From assembly GCA_017871115.1 (NCBI GenBank), contig JAFCIZ010000007.1, positions 2,170,001-2,234,000 of the forward strand: a DNA stretch of 64,000 nt. Reading direction: 5' to 3'. Below the pieces are notes generated by a model. It had not been told where the DNA came from. It was given only the letters and a program-made list of their open reading frames with translations, and made no database searches. Both the position numbers and the translations under genes were made by a program. Source of the stretch: Cunninghamella blakesleeana. Taxonomy: Eukaryota; Mucoromycota; Mucoromycetes; Mucorales; Cunninghamellaceae. Below, piece after piece: positions 45,761 to 59,700 of this stretch; the first letter of the stretch is position 1; each line of letters opens with the position of its first letter.

Positions 45761-46573
45761 ATACATACGTATATTTATTAAATAATGTATATGAAACTTT
45801 ATTTGTTTATAAGTTTTTAATCCTTAAATTGTTTCTAACCTTTCTTCCTTTCTGTTTTTACCTTTTACGTTACATAAGTCTACTGTATGTTAGCTGCAGT
45901 AATGAAGGAATCCAAAAAGGTATCATGTTAATATTGGCTTGATAGAAAAATATAACAATAGAAGTATTAAATATTATTTAATATAATGTATCTATATACT
46001 TGACGTTCTAAAGAATTGAGATTATATTTTCATAGAGTTCTTTTTTATCTTTTTGTCATAAATTTGTTCTTTAGAGTACCTGTAATTATCTTTATAAATA
46101 TATATTGGGTGTATGGTAATAATAACATATTCAAGTATATTCAATTATATTTTTTATATATTGTGTACTTCATAATTGCTAATCTTAATTAATATCGCAC
46201 TGAGTTTTAGAATTTATTTAAATATTCTATTAATGCGATTTTTTAAAATGAAATATATAGAGTATATTAAAAATAGGTTAAAGATAAAAAAAAGGTAAAG
46301 AAGAAAAAAACAAAAGATATTGAATATTAAAAAAAATTAATTTGATCCCAGCTTCACCCTATTTAGGAAAAAGTTGCATTATTATTTAAAGGGTCAACAT
46401 TTTTCACAAACCTTTTTATTTTCTCTCTCTCTTACTTTATTCAAATATTATATAATTTTATTAAACAAATTCACGCTTATAGAAGATAGTAACCATACAA
46501 CCAATTATATTATTTGACACTTCAAAGACATTCTCTGTTTGGTATTTGTTTTTCACAAAATTGAAAAATCAAA

Positions 46574-46678
46574 ATGAGTCGGTCACTAGTTGATTTAATG
46601 AGATTATTGAGTGATTCAGATATTATACTAGATACAATACGATTAATTTTTAAAATAAATAAACATAGAGAAAAATAA
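46574..46678 (+). CDS. Candidate 34-aa small ORF with promoter-like upstream region
   Basis: MSRSLVDLMRLLSDSDIILD is the start of a 34-residue frame ending NKHREK. The upstream 200 bp look like the leaders of the confident genes: a TCTCTCTCTTACTTT pyrimidine stretch near 46420 and an A-rich AAAATCAAA just before ATG. It could encode an amphipathic peptide or be the first exon of a gene whose rest I cannot see. No family recognised. Confidence 0.3.
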   Translation: MSRSLVDLMRLLSDSDIILDTIRLIFKINKHREK

Positions 46679-48079
46679 GCTTATTAAAAAAGTGTTTAGA
46701 AAATAAATGGGGTTTTTTTTATCGTATATGCTTTATTTTATTATTTATTACATGTTAAATTAACAATTTTTAAATTATATATAATAATAATAATAATAAT
46801 AAAAATTGGATGTACTGACCGTGAAGAGTTTCCTCTTTTATAATAAAAAATAAACGCTAAAATGTTATGTAAAAGAACACTTTAAAGCTCATTTTTATTA
46901 TTAAAAATTTTAAAAAAGATAGAAAGGAATAATTGATCCAGTAAAGTAATCGATTCTAAAGTAGCTGGTGTTTTTTTTTTATTTTACTTCTATTTTACTA
47001 TATGGTTGCCGTTATTGGTATCCTCTAAAATAATTCAGTACAATTAATCCTCACTATTTTTTACATTTTCGCTTTTGAAATAACATACAATAAGATGATT
47101 TAATTACTGAAAGTAAAATGATGCTATTTTATTTATTTATTTTGTATTGATCAGTTTTATATAGGATGTATTATTTTTAAATGATTCAATTCAAAAAAAA
47201 TATATATCAGGATAATGTTAATCTATTTGGACGTTAGCATATTTATAAAGTTTATAATATGTGGGAGTTTTCTTTTATAGAATTAGTTTTTTTTCTAGTA
47301 TATATGTAATAATACGCTTTATTCAATTTTTCCAGTTTATGACTTTTTTGTATTAATATAATATGATCCATTATTTTATTTTAATTTTATAAAAGTGCTT
47401 TTTTTTCTTGTCAATAATACTATTACTAAATTTTATTAATTCTTGTTATTAAAAAGCTAAGCTACTTATATAACTTTGGTATTAATTTTAATTATACCTG
47501 ACTTTTCTATTTTTATTTATCTTCACTTTCCTTTCTGTATTTACCTTTTGTTGACTTTAAAAAATTCACTCAAGTTATTATTTTAAATTTCAAATAAAAA
47601 ACAAACTCTTTCTGATATATTAATTTTTTGACGTTTATTGAATTCTTTTATTTAATTTTTTCTGGTTCGTTAACTTTGCTAATTATTTAACTATTCTACC
47701 TACGTATCTTGTTTGATTTTTACCAAGTCAACTCTATTTTCCTATTTTTATTTCCTTTTTTATTTGTATTTTTTTTAGGACCTTTAAAAAAATTTAAGCC
47801 CAGCCTAAAAAAAAGTAACCAACCTTTTTTTTAACCTTTTTCTTTTTTTCTCTTTCACTTTTTTTTTTTTATAAAAAAAAAAATAATCAAGCATCTCTTT
47901 CTGTAATCTATATATTTTTATTTCTTATTTTTATTTTTTATTTTTATTGTTATTACCATTACCATTAATACACTTTTATTTTAATATATATTCAATACTT
48001 TAATACCTTTTTTTTTTCTTTATATAGTATTCTTTTTTTTTTTTTTATTTTACGATAAAAAAGTAGAAAGAAATTCAAG

Positions 48080-51000
48080 ATGACACTTATACCAACAATT
48101 TCCATCACTACTCCTGACCTAGAAAGTAGAGATTTAGAAATGATTAGTCCACTTACACCAACTATGCCAAACTCACCTACCGTTTTTGATTTTGTAAAAA
48201 GTATGAAAGATGTACCTGAATTAAGCTCAGACGATGAAATAGAAGACGAGGCTGAAGAAATAGATAAAGATCAGCAACAGCCTACTATTGTTATTACCGA
48301 AGAACCCGAAGACTTTCATGTAGATACAATAAAATACAATAGCAACAATTCTTCGCCTTCACCTTCAACCCAGCAACAGCAACAAAAAGAAGAACCTATA
48401 AATCATGATGTCAAAGCATTTTATAAGAATAAAACTATTTTTATTACGGGCGCAACAGGGTTTATTGGAAAAGCATTATTATGGAAATTATTATCTTCTT
48501 TACATCAAGATATCGACCAAATATTTTTATTAATACGTATGAATGTGTCTTATCGAAGATATTCCAATCCATTTACTCGATTTAATGATGAAATATTATC
48601 TAATAAGGTGAAAAAATATAATAAAAATAAAAATTTAGAATACAATGGAGTGTAGATTTATAATTATTTATTTATATCATTTTTTTTTTTTAATTTTATT
48701 TTATTTTTAAATTAGGCATTTGTTAATTTACGTCGACAAATGGGTGCAACAGTATTTGATCAAATTATAAAAGATAAAGTTAAACCAATCAATGGAGATT
48801 TATTAGAACATAATTTAGGATTATCTGAAAAAGATCAAGCTATGGTGATTAAATATACAAACATTATCTTTCATTGTGGTGCAAATACTGATTGGAATGA
48901 GCATCTTGATCTATCTGTCAAGGTAAATAAAATAAAATAAATTAATAAAATATTATTTATTGCAAATAATAAAAAACAAAATATGTATTAAAAAAAAAAG
49001 AAAGAAAGGCGGAGACTCAACTTAAATTGTTTATTTACATATTAGGCCAACGCTTTAGGAACTAATAATATACTTAATCTTGCCAATGAATGCGGAAATG
49101 TTTTATCTTTTATTCATTTGTCTCCTTTACAATTATATGGTTCATCCGGTTTATCTTATAATACTATTGGTGGTTTACCCAATGATGGTTCTGTAGAAGA
49201 TATGATTTCTCTTATATTAAATGCAAATAATGAAGGTAAAATAAATAAATACTATAAATAAAAAAAAAGGATTTGAAACGATAAAAGGAAATGTATATAT
49301 TTATATTTATATTTTAATATTTTTAATTTTTTTTAGAACTACCAGCTGTTTTCAATCAATTCAAACCTTATTATCCGAATACTTATTTATTTTCAAAATC
49401 ACTTGCTGAACATATTTTAATAAGCGATGTACAACAAAAACAGCTTAACCACTTTCAACAGTTCCCTATCGGTATCCTTCGTTTAAGTCCAGTAGGTCCA
49501 AGTGTTTCAGAGCCTTTAAAAGGATGGGTAAAAAATAACAAAATATAAGGATAGTTTTTTTTTTGATAAATATAGTTTACCTATATGTAAAAATATCTCT
49601 TTTTTATTATTATTATTTTTAATAAGGCTGATGATGTGAATGGAGCAAACGGTGTTATATTGTTAGCAGGGCGTGGATCTAGAGTAATTGATACTGGACA
49701 TGGTGATGTGATGGCAGATGTTATACCTGTTGATTATGCTGTTAGAACAATGATTGCTTGTGCAGCTACAATGAAATCACCTTCTAATTCATTCTTATTA
49801 CCAAAAATAGACGATATTCGACCTACACCTGAAAAAACCTCATCTACACCTATTGAAGGTACTGTAAGAGATTCTATTTCTTCCTCCTCATCAACAACAA
49901 CAGCTCCACCAACTACCACTTTACCTACAAATAATAGTGATTATAATAATAAGAGTAATAGCAATAGTGATCGTAAAGACTTAACTACAACGGAGTCATT
50001 TAATTATTTCCCATATATTTATTCCATTTCTGCAACCAATTTACATGCCATCACCTGGAAGCAAGCTTATGAAGCTATTCGATTTTATTGGACACGTGCT
50101 ACAGGAATCAATTTACCACCTTCATCGTCTTATTTTACTGTCAGCGCTCAAGGTTTATCGAGAGCTCGGTCCATGATGAATTCTATTCGAACAGCGGCTA
50201 CTGGATATATGAGTGGTACAAATGCTACGACAGCAGCAATATCAGCACCAGCAATTAATGGTATAGCAAATGATCCTAGTGGTTGGCGATCAGCAAGATT
50301 TTCAAATAAAAGAGGCTCTCATCGCATCAGTAAATATGTAGATAAAGCAGCAAGAATAGCACCTAATGTTATGAAAAGTTATACTTTACCTATAAAAAAA
50401 ACTACAACAAATGGTACTACTACAATGGATGATTCAAGTTTATTATTGTACAGTAGTCCAACCATGGATCAGCTTTTAAAATTATTACAAAAGGATAGTA
50501 ATAATAACAGCAATATGGATTTTGATCCTTATTATATTATCCAAGAAAATGATTCAGAAAATACGTTATTTTGGATGAATTATTTTACCAATGCTAGTTT
50601 TGGGATGCATTATTTTGTAGGTAATGAAGGCAATACACGGTTACTTGTACCAAAAGAAGGATGGTATTGTGCATTACAATTTGAACATAGTAGTAATGGT
50701 GGAAATAGCAACAGTAGTAATACCTATGACGCTCATTTTGTCATGGATCATCAAGTTTATAGTGAATTGTTTTCTCCTGATCAAATCCAAAAACGAAATG
50801 CACGTATGATTGACCATTTAAAACATTTACTAACTCAGGATGAAGAGCATAGTAATCATAACGATAGATTACAAAAGCCTCAAGATGAAAAGGAATGGAT
50901 TACAGATATTAATGATAGTTTGGAAGATTGGTGTCAAGACCAAACGGTGGCAAATGCGGAGCATGATAAACGACTTGTTTTAGGAAAATGGCGTAAAAAG

Positions 51001-51085
51001 GTTGGAAGTAATGATGATACTGTTAAAGTTGTAGTGTTAAATGATAAAAGAGTCAATCAAGCTATCCATCAGGTAAATATTCATT

Positions 51086-51146
<61 letters not shown>

Positions 51147-54100
51147 GTAATAATAATATTTGGATGATGGCGATAAAAAAATTTTTTAATTTAACTTTTT
51201 ATTTATTTATTAGATTACTCAAAATGCTGGTGTTTCTAAACAGACTGCTATTAACGAAGCTATTGTAATATTTTGATACATACATAAATATATATTATTA
51301 TATATCTATATGAAGTTTACTAAATATAACTAAATGTAAATGCTATTTTTTTTTTTTACTGAATTTATTCATTAGAAAATATTATTACGTATGAGTGAAA
51401 GAACACAATTAACTTATGTCTGGTTTGTTGGATCATTTCTTAAATCCTTTTTTGAAAACTTATTTGAAAGTATAAGAGTTAGTGAAGATAGCATTCGATA
51501 TGTAAGTAGTAAAGAAAATAAAAATAATAAAAAAGGGTGTAAATTTTAAAAGTATTATTTTTTTAACATCTATTTTTATTTTTACCGTTATTATTGATAT
51601 TATTCGTAGATTCGCCAATCCATTCTTGGTAAACGTGTCGTTTATGTTCCAGTATCAAAAAGCATATTAGATCCTCTTCTAGTATGGTTTATTACAATAA
51701 GATATCAGTTACCAGTCCCTGCATTAATTTGTGATGAAGGTATAATAAAATAATATAAAATAAGAAAATTTTAATATTTAAAAAATGAGAACAAATTAAA
51801 TTAATTAGTTAATTATTTGTATATATATATTCTTTTTTTATTTTTATTTTTATTTATTACTTCACTTTGTATAGTAATGACACAATTAGGACCAATATCT
51901 GATATTTATCGATTAGCTGGGGCTTATTATGTAAAAAGAGATAAAACGCAACGTTCACCACTTAATTCAGCAGTGACAGCAGCTTATACACAAGTACTTT
52001 TACGTGAACATGGTGCTCTTTCAATGTGTTTAGAAAAATCAAGGACGCGTACAGGAAAATACCAAGAAGCTTATGATGATGAATTAATGGAAATGATTAT
52101 GGAATCAACCTTACAATCCAATCAATCTCGCCCTTCAGCAGCGACAACAGCAACAGCACCTAAAGTGGCAGCAGCTGACATGATTAGTCCACCAGATTCA
52201 CCAGATTCACCAGCAGCTCCTTTATCCAACCCAACAATGAGCCTCGATAGTACCACAGGGTTACCTCGAAAAGCTCATCGTGATGTAGTTATTGTTCCCA
52301 TTAATATCTCTTATGAAGAAGTACCTGAGTTATCTTTCCTTATTGATCAAGTCTTGGATCAGCAAACAAGAAATGCAGCTATTGGTATGAGTGGAACAAT
52401 GATACATGGTAAACCATCCTTATTATCTACCCAATCCACTACTTCTTCTATCCCTAATGTTGTTCGTCCTAGTCAAACAATGGATAAACGTAATCGTTTA
52501 TTAGATGGTATCGATACCCCTAAGAAATGTGGCCGTGTTCATTTTGGTATTGGTCGTTTGGTTAGTGTACAAGATGTAGCTACAGAATATAGCAAATCTA
52601 CCAAGTAAGTTTTTTTTTAAAAAAAACTCTATATATTTTAATTCATGTTAAAAACTCATATTTTTCTCTCTTCGTATAGTAATATTTATGATGAATCAGC
52701 TTTAGCCAACAAAATAATTGGAAATGTTCAACAAAACCAACGTGATGCTTTAATAGTAACATCTATTTCGTTGGTTTGTGCTATTGTTTTATATGGAAGA
52801 GCAACTGGAGGTGTTTGTTTGGGTAATGCTGCTATATATATGTGTTTATGTGCGTGTTTATACGTATAAATAATTATTTATTATTTATTGTTTTTATTGT
52901 TATTATTAGGTAAAATCAAAGAACTATTAGAATGGCTTAAAAAAGAAACTTGTGAAAGGCAATATGATATAGACTGGCAAGGTAAGTGCTATTACTACAT
53001 ATAATGAATATTATAATAATTAATATAATATTTAAAATATTAATAAATACATATTTTTTTTTATTGTATTTTTTAATAGACGGGGAAGATGTAGATTCAA
53101 TAATATTCAGTGTATTCCGATTGATAAATGAAAATAAGAATCTTATTATTGAAGGCAAAGAAATGACAGATGATACTAATATCCGAGTGAATGATCATGC
53201 TGATAATATTATGGCATTATCTTATTATTCTAATCAGGTATAATTTATATATAAATATAACTCTATAGTACTACAAATTAATTTATTCACCATCTTTTTT
53301 TTTTTTTTTTTTTTTTTTTTTGTTTTTTTGTTTGAAATAGGTGGTGAATGTATTCCTTTTAGATGCTTTCTTTGCAGTTATTTATTTATCATTCTCTGAG
53401 GAAACAGTTAGTGAAGATGACTTTATGGATAGATTCAGATTCCTTGTTCAAATGCTTGAAAAAGAATTTGTACTTAATTGGAATATTGAAACAGTAAGAA
53501 ATGTAACAAACTTGAAAATAAAAATAAAATAATTATATATATATATATATATATACAGCTTATAATTTATAATATTTACTTATATATTTTTTCTTTTTTC
53601 TTTTTTCTTTTAGCAATTTAAGGCAATCATGACAACCTATGAAAAGAGTAATGTTATTCGCAGAAGTGGACCTCATCAGCTCTCATTAGCTGTAAAATTA
53701 GAAACCGATCCTGTTAGATATGAACAACTCATCTTTTTGGCATCACTTATTTATCCTACCATTGATACCTATTGGATTACATCTTGTTCACTCTCAGCTT
53801 TAGAATGTGTACCCACTTTACCAAGAAGCATTGTGCCTTTATTAAGTCAATGGATTGCTACTCATTTAATTACAGGTAGACGTACAATTTACCGTGAAGT
53901 ATTATCTACTGAATCAAGTAGAACTGCCGTTGATGTATTCATGACCATGGGCTTTTTAACAGAATTTAAAGCAAAAGAAAAGCTTTCACCTGATGCACAA
54001 ATTTTATTACATGAATTAAAAATTCCTACCACTGAAACTTTAATTGAGTTAACTGGGCAAAATAGTGATGGTGGTATGACTCCTGTATCTCCTATTGATC

Positions 54101-54174
54101 CTGAAGGAATGATGGTAAATTAATTATATATAATAGTAATAACAACAAATAAAAAAGACATAGTGATTATAATA

Positions 54175-54212
<38 letters not shown>

Positions 54213-54536
54213 AAATAGAAGGCGCTTATGGCACAAATTCAAATGAATCGAGCAAATTCTAATATGGCGGATTTATGTCAACAAATTGATTCTTATCGAT
54301 TAGGGGCAGCTTCTCAACGTGAAAGCTTCCAAAATGCACAAGTGTTCCAAAAATGTTTAAAACAAATCAAGGGTATATTGAAGGTGGATATCAGTTTTGC
54401 TAAAAGACGAAATGTTGAATTAAATGAAATTGAAGATGGGTTGGTTCAATTGGTTCATTCTTTAAAAGTAAATAGTGTATCATCAAACGATAGTCGTACT
54501 TTAAGAAGAATATCACAAGCTTATAACTTGAAATAA
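48080..54536 (+). CDS. Fatty acyl-CoA reductase fused to GPAT/DHAPAT-like acyltransferase
   Basis: Fifteen exons: 48080-48607, 48716-48922, 49046-49235, 49337-49527, 49627-51072, 51214-51264, 51376-51501, 51610-51739, 51875-52604, 52680-52822, 52910-52981, 53080-53237, 53341-53493, 53614-54114 and 54219-54536; 1647 aa. After an acidic disordered N terminus comes the reductase: TGATGFIGKALLWKLL (123-138, NADPH fold) and the active pair Tyr325/Lys329 in YLFSKSLAEH. A FAR_C-like region follows. From about 900 it matches glycerol-3-phosphate/DHAP acyltransferases: VVYVPVSKSILDP, LPVPALICDE, RLAGAYYVKRD, CLEKSRTRTGK, VVIVPINISYEEVPE. In the HX4D motif the His is Ser929; Asp934 remains. A long C-terminal GNPAT-type region follows. 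FAR makes fatty alcohols and DHAPAT makes acyl-DHAP, both ether-lipid precursors. Here acyltransferase activity is doubtful. Confidence 0.9.
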
Positions 54537-55223
54537 GTATAATTATTATTTTTATTATTTTTATCATATATTTATATATACATTTACTTTTTATTACTAC
54601 TATTATTATTATTATTACTATATATATGTTTTTTATTATTATTATTTTATTATTATTGTTTATTATATATTATATATATATATATTTGTATTTATAACTT
54701 GAATAACTTTTTATTTATACTAAAAAATAAATAAGATAGCAACGTGCTTTTTATATACTTTAATGATGAAAAAAAGTGGCGCATTATTTCTTTATGCTTT
54801 TTTGACTCAACCATTTTCACGAATTTATCCGAAAAATAATGGTTACACACATTTACTTATCAATGCTATAAAAAATCTTTATAAAAATAAAAATAAAGAT
54901 AATAGTATAATGAAATAAAAATCACAAACATCGTTATGTTTATTATAATATATAATACTAATAGTAGTAATAGCAATAGCAATAACAGTAATAAATATAT
55001 ACTTTTATACACTTTATTATTATGTTTTATATTCATTTGTTTGTAAAATTGACCTAAAAATAATTAGCCTAAATAAGGATTTTATAGTTGCATATTTAAA
55101 GAAAGAGGTGTCGGACTTTTTATATTTTTTTTATAAAAAAGCATCTGGCCATTTTTTTTTTTCGTTTCTCTTCTTTGTTTTTATTACTTTTTTTCACACA
55201 CTCATACATAAACATTCATAACC
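54537..55223. other. Intergenic; promoter of IF1
   Basis: ATT and AT microsatellites at the left. A GTGTCGGACTTTTT word near 55108-55121 and pyrimidine runs precede IF1. No gene seen. Confidence 0.55.
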
Positions 55224-55655
55224 ATGCTTTCAAGAACTGCTCTTCGTATTAGATCTAACATTGCTACTATGGCTAAAAGATACTCTTCTAGTGAAAGTGC
55301 CGGTGCCACTGCTGCTACTAAAGACTTTGGTGGTAAAGAAAAGGCTATTGAAAACCAATGGGCTCGTACTCACGTAAGTATTTTATTTTATTTTCAAAAA
55401 ATAAAAAAAAAGAATTGTACGATGAAAAGATATAAACATAATTTATCATCGTAAACATATGTTATTTATGAGAAAAAAAAAAGATAAAGAATAATGATAG
55501 GGAATTATAATGTATTCATCCTTTCATTTTACGTTTGTTTCTTTTTAAAAAAACAGGATGCTGAAAAACTCAAGATACTTCGTGAAGAATTAGATAAACA
55601 AAAGAAGGTTACCGAAGATCTTTCCAAGAAGGTTGAAGAATTATCAAAGAAATAA
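55224..55655 (+). CDS. INH1: Mitochondrial ATP synthase inhibitor IF1
   Basis: Two exons (55224-55373, 55557-55655) encode 82 aa. The first ~20 residues (MLSRTALRIRSNIATMAKRY) are a mitochondrial presequence. The inhibitory region reads FGGKEKAIENQWARTH, continuing DAEKLKILREELDKQKK across the intron, followed by a coiled-coil tail rich in Lys and Glu. IF1 binds the F1 sector at low pH or low membrane potential and stops ATP hydrolysis. Length and order match fungal Inh1/IF1. The intron lies inside the conserved block (TH|DAEK), which confirms the splice. Confidence 0.93.
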
Positions 55656-56724
55656 ATAAATATTTTATTACGCGTATAAATAAATAAAAAATGATATTAC
55701 TATTTAGTGTAAATGATTATGGTGATATCAGTATAGTTATATATTTTTTCATATATATAATATATATATATATTATATATTATTATTATTATTATTAAAA
55801 ATAAAAATAAAAAGCATACATAAAATAAGATTATTATTAATAATTGTGTTATTCAAATAAAAATGTCGTGTTTTTTTTATTGTATTATTTTTTCCTAAAC
55901 CTTTTTTTTCTACTTGGAAAAAAAGTGAAACCTTGGATTTTTTTTTTTACTAGGATGATATAACCACAGTCACCGTATGGAAATATTATTTTTTAAAAGA
56001 TATGCTTTACACTAATTTATACATTAATTTATATTCGAATTCATAAAAAAAAAATAGTGTACTTTATTATAATTTAATGAAATCACTACATAGGTTTTAG
56101 TGACGGGATTTAAATCGAAAAAAGGAATATGTATAAATTTTAATCATTTTGGTCATTTTTTCTCTCTTTTTTTCTTTCTTTTGGTTTTTTTTCTTTCATA
56201 TTTTTACCATTATTCTTTTACCTATTAATATCTCTTTAATATAGTTTATAGAGTAATACAAGAATATTTATCAAAATGTACATACTATAAGAAGTCTATT
56301 AACACACTCGGAAACCGTAAAAATAAACAAAACAGGTAATAGAAAGAAGTATTAGCTATAAAAAAAAAACCAATAACAATTCATTATAATTATATATTAT
56401 GCTGATGATCGTTTTATTATAATGTAACTTTTATTTCATATCTTTTTTCTTTCATATTGAGGGATCACCAAAAACATCTAATCAAATTAAAAATCCGCCC
56501 TTTTTTTAATAATAAATTTTTGTAGCACTAAATATTTTTTAATCCTCTCTTTTCCTTTTATATTTTTTATTTGTTCCTTATTGTTCTTTCCTTTCCTTTT
56601 ATTTATTTAAACCTCTTATTTGCTTATTTTTATATTTATTTCATTTTATATATAATTTTAATACACTTTTATATAAATTTCATTTATATAGTATATTTTA
56701 ATAATAAAATAATAAATAATAAAA
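55656..56724. other. Intergenic; promoter of SLA1
   Basis: AT and ATT repeats near 55750-55795. An AAATCCGCCCTTTTTTT word near 56491 and a pyrimidine-rich leader lie upstream of SLA1. A 62-codon frame in the T-rich leader overlaps the real start and is not a gene. Confidence 0.55.
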
Positions 56725-59700
56725 ATGAAGTATTTACAAGTGTGTCAAGTATTATATGATTATGAAGCAAGGACTGTAGAAGAGATAACCATCCAAGAAA
56801 ATGACATCGTTTATATTATTGAAAAAGAGGATGACGAATGGTGGAAAGCCGAATTAAAGCAAGTCAACACAGATGAGCACGGCCCTATTGGTTTAGTTCC
56901 AGCTAATTATTTAGAAGAAGTAATATAGAATATATATATATATATATATATAAAATGATAATAGTAGTAATAAATAACTAAAAAAGGATACTGAAAGTAT
57001 ATATTAACTCTACTTTTTATTTTAAAAAAACAAAAATTATTATTATTATTATTATTATTCATCAAGGTAACCCCAATTGGTAAAGTTCGTGCTGAATATG
57101 ATTATGATGCTCAACAGGAAGAAGAACTCTCTTTTACAGAAGGCCAAGAACTTTGGTTAATAGAGCAAGATGATCCTGATTGGTACCTTGTTAAACTTGA
57201 AAATGGGGATATTGGCTTGGCACCTTCTAATTATGTTCAAATCATGGATAGCAATACTCTTACAGCAACTGAAACTCCTTCACCACCATCACCACCATCT
57301 GGAAATATTACCTCAACACCTAATATTACAACTGTTCAACCTCCTATTCCTCCTATCACTACAAATACTACATCTCAAACACCTAATCAAACACCAAATA
57401 CACCTACTTATGTAACATCATAATTGTATTATATATATATAGTGATAAAATAAACTTACATAAACTTATATATATATATATTTTTCGTTTTTTATTTTTC
57501 TAGGTCAAGAATACGTCCAAGGATAACGAGGATGAGGCAAAATCTTGGTCTGTTCATGAATATGATGTTGTAAAAAAAAAGAAAAAGAAAGGAAAAGGAA
57601 ATTTGTTAGTCGGTAATGCTATGCTTTGCTACGGAAGTGAAACGGATAAGATTTCTCCTGTACAACAATATCCTATATTAGATGTGGATAAATATCTTTT
57701 CGATGGTAAAAACTTACATATTGAAATTGGTGGTACAAATCCTGCTACTTTGGATTTACAAGCTTCTTCAAAATCAGAAGCCAAAGCTATTGTAGTTAAA
57801 ATTACGGATTCAAGAAATACAGCACAAATTGCAGGTACTCATGTCAATACTTCTCCATCTCCAACTTCATTTAATAATAACAACAACAACGTTGTACATA
57901 ACAGTAATGCATTATCATCATCTGAATTAACAACAAATAGTAATAATATTAATACTGCACAGACTTCCAATGAGCCACGATGGGCTGTTACACTTTATTC
58001 TTTTGATGCTGAAGGTGGAGAAGAAATATCTATAGAAGAAAACCAGCAAGTGTTGGTAACGGATTATGATCGGGATGATGGTTGGTGGCGTATAGAAACA
58101 GTAGATGGAAAATCAGGTATTATCCCAACATCCTATATACAATTTTATGATGAAAATGATAAACAACAACCTACTACTGGAGCAGCAGTAGTAGACGATG
58201 TAGATACAGCAGCCCATGATGAAGTAGAAGCTTATTTACAAGAGCAAGAACAGAAGGACCTTATTAAACAAAGAGCATTACAAAAACAAATCGAAGAATC
58301 AGAACAAAGAGAACTTCAACGTAGAATGGAAGAAGAAGAAAAGCAACATAAAGTGGAACAACGTAGACGTGATGAAGAAGAAAGAGAAAGACGTAGAAAA
58401 GCACAAGAAGCTGCTCGACTTGCTGAGTTAGCTAGACAACAACAAATGGAAGAAGAACGGTTACAAAGGGAACGCTCTGCAAAATCATCTGTAAGTTTTT
58501 TTAAATAAAAAAGGAATAATAATAATAATTAAATACTCATGAATTATTATTGTTACTTGTTTTATTTTAATAATTAGCCATCTCATAGTAACAGGACTGT
58601 ATCTCGGTCAACATCTGTTCGTCAAGATTTACCTAGTAATATAATAATTCGACACTATATAAAACGAATATACGCTAAAAATATGATGTATTCATATACT
58701 TTTTTATACTTTTTTATATTTGTTTTGTGTATTAGAACCTGATCCCGAAAGATTACGTACTTGGACAGATAGAAGTGGTTCCTTTAAGGTAGAAGCTCAA
58801 TTTTTAGGTTATTCTGATGGTAAACTTCGTCTACATAAAGAGAATGGTGTGAAGATTGATGTACCTTTGGAAAAAATGTCAGCTGAAGATATTCGTTGGG
58901 TAGAAAGACGTACAAACCAACCTATAGGAAGTATATCCAACAGAGCAACCATGAACAATAATAATAATAATAATGATAGAAAAGGGAAAGCGCCTGAAGT
59001 GGTATCCCCTCGGCAAGTAGAACCTAACAGTAGTATTAATAGAAACAAAGATACAGTAATAAAGAAAAAAGTAGTAAACTCAAATTGGGATTGGTTTGAC
59101 TGGTTTATGATGATTGGCATTCCAATGCAAGAATCTTTAGTGTATTCTTCAGCATTCAAGGCAGATAATTTGGATGATAGTGATCTTGAAAAATTAACAC
59201 ACAAGCAAATGAAAAGTTTAGGAATGAAAGAAAGCCATGTACAGCGTGTAGAGAGATATATTGATACTCAAAAAATCGAACCATTATCGGATGATGAAGA
59301 TAATGCTAAAAATAACAACATTACTGAATTGGAACGCAAAAAACAAATTGATGATGATGAAGCATTTGCAAGAAGACTTCAAGAATCTATGGATGAAGTT
59401 GGATATAGTAAAGGTAATTTATAATAATAATTAATTAATTAATTTATGAACTAAATAATATAGAAAACTAATTACAATTATTATTATTATTATTTTTGTT
59501 TTTTTTTAAAAAATAAAACAGGTGCAGCAAGACCAAAACCTAATGTATCTGCACCCAAGAGTATTCACCCTGACCTTCTTGATTTTATTGGGACAGAACC
59601 CAATGCAAATTCATCTCTAGTTAAAGTTAATTCTGAGCCATCTTCATCATCAACATCTTCTAATAAAGGTAACGATCTTATTGGTTTTAATGATGATGCT

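Larger units (their letters stand above)
44618..48079. other. Long gene-poor intergenic region
   Basis: About 3.5 kb between divergent genes HADH (minus) and the FAR fusion (plus). A GCCCGC word at 44805-44810 lies upstream of HADH, and TTTAAGCCCAGCC near 47793-47805 upstream of the FAR gene. Two weak candidates, a broken minus-strand frame set (45406-46150) and a 34-codon ORF (46574), are listed separately. The rest is AT-rich with no recognisable gene. Confidence 0.5.
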
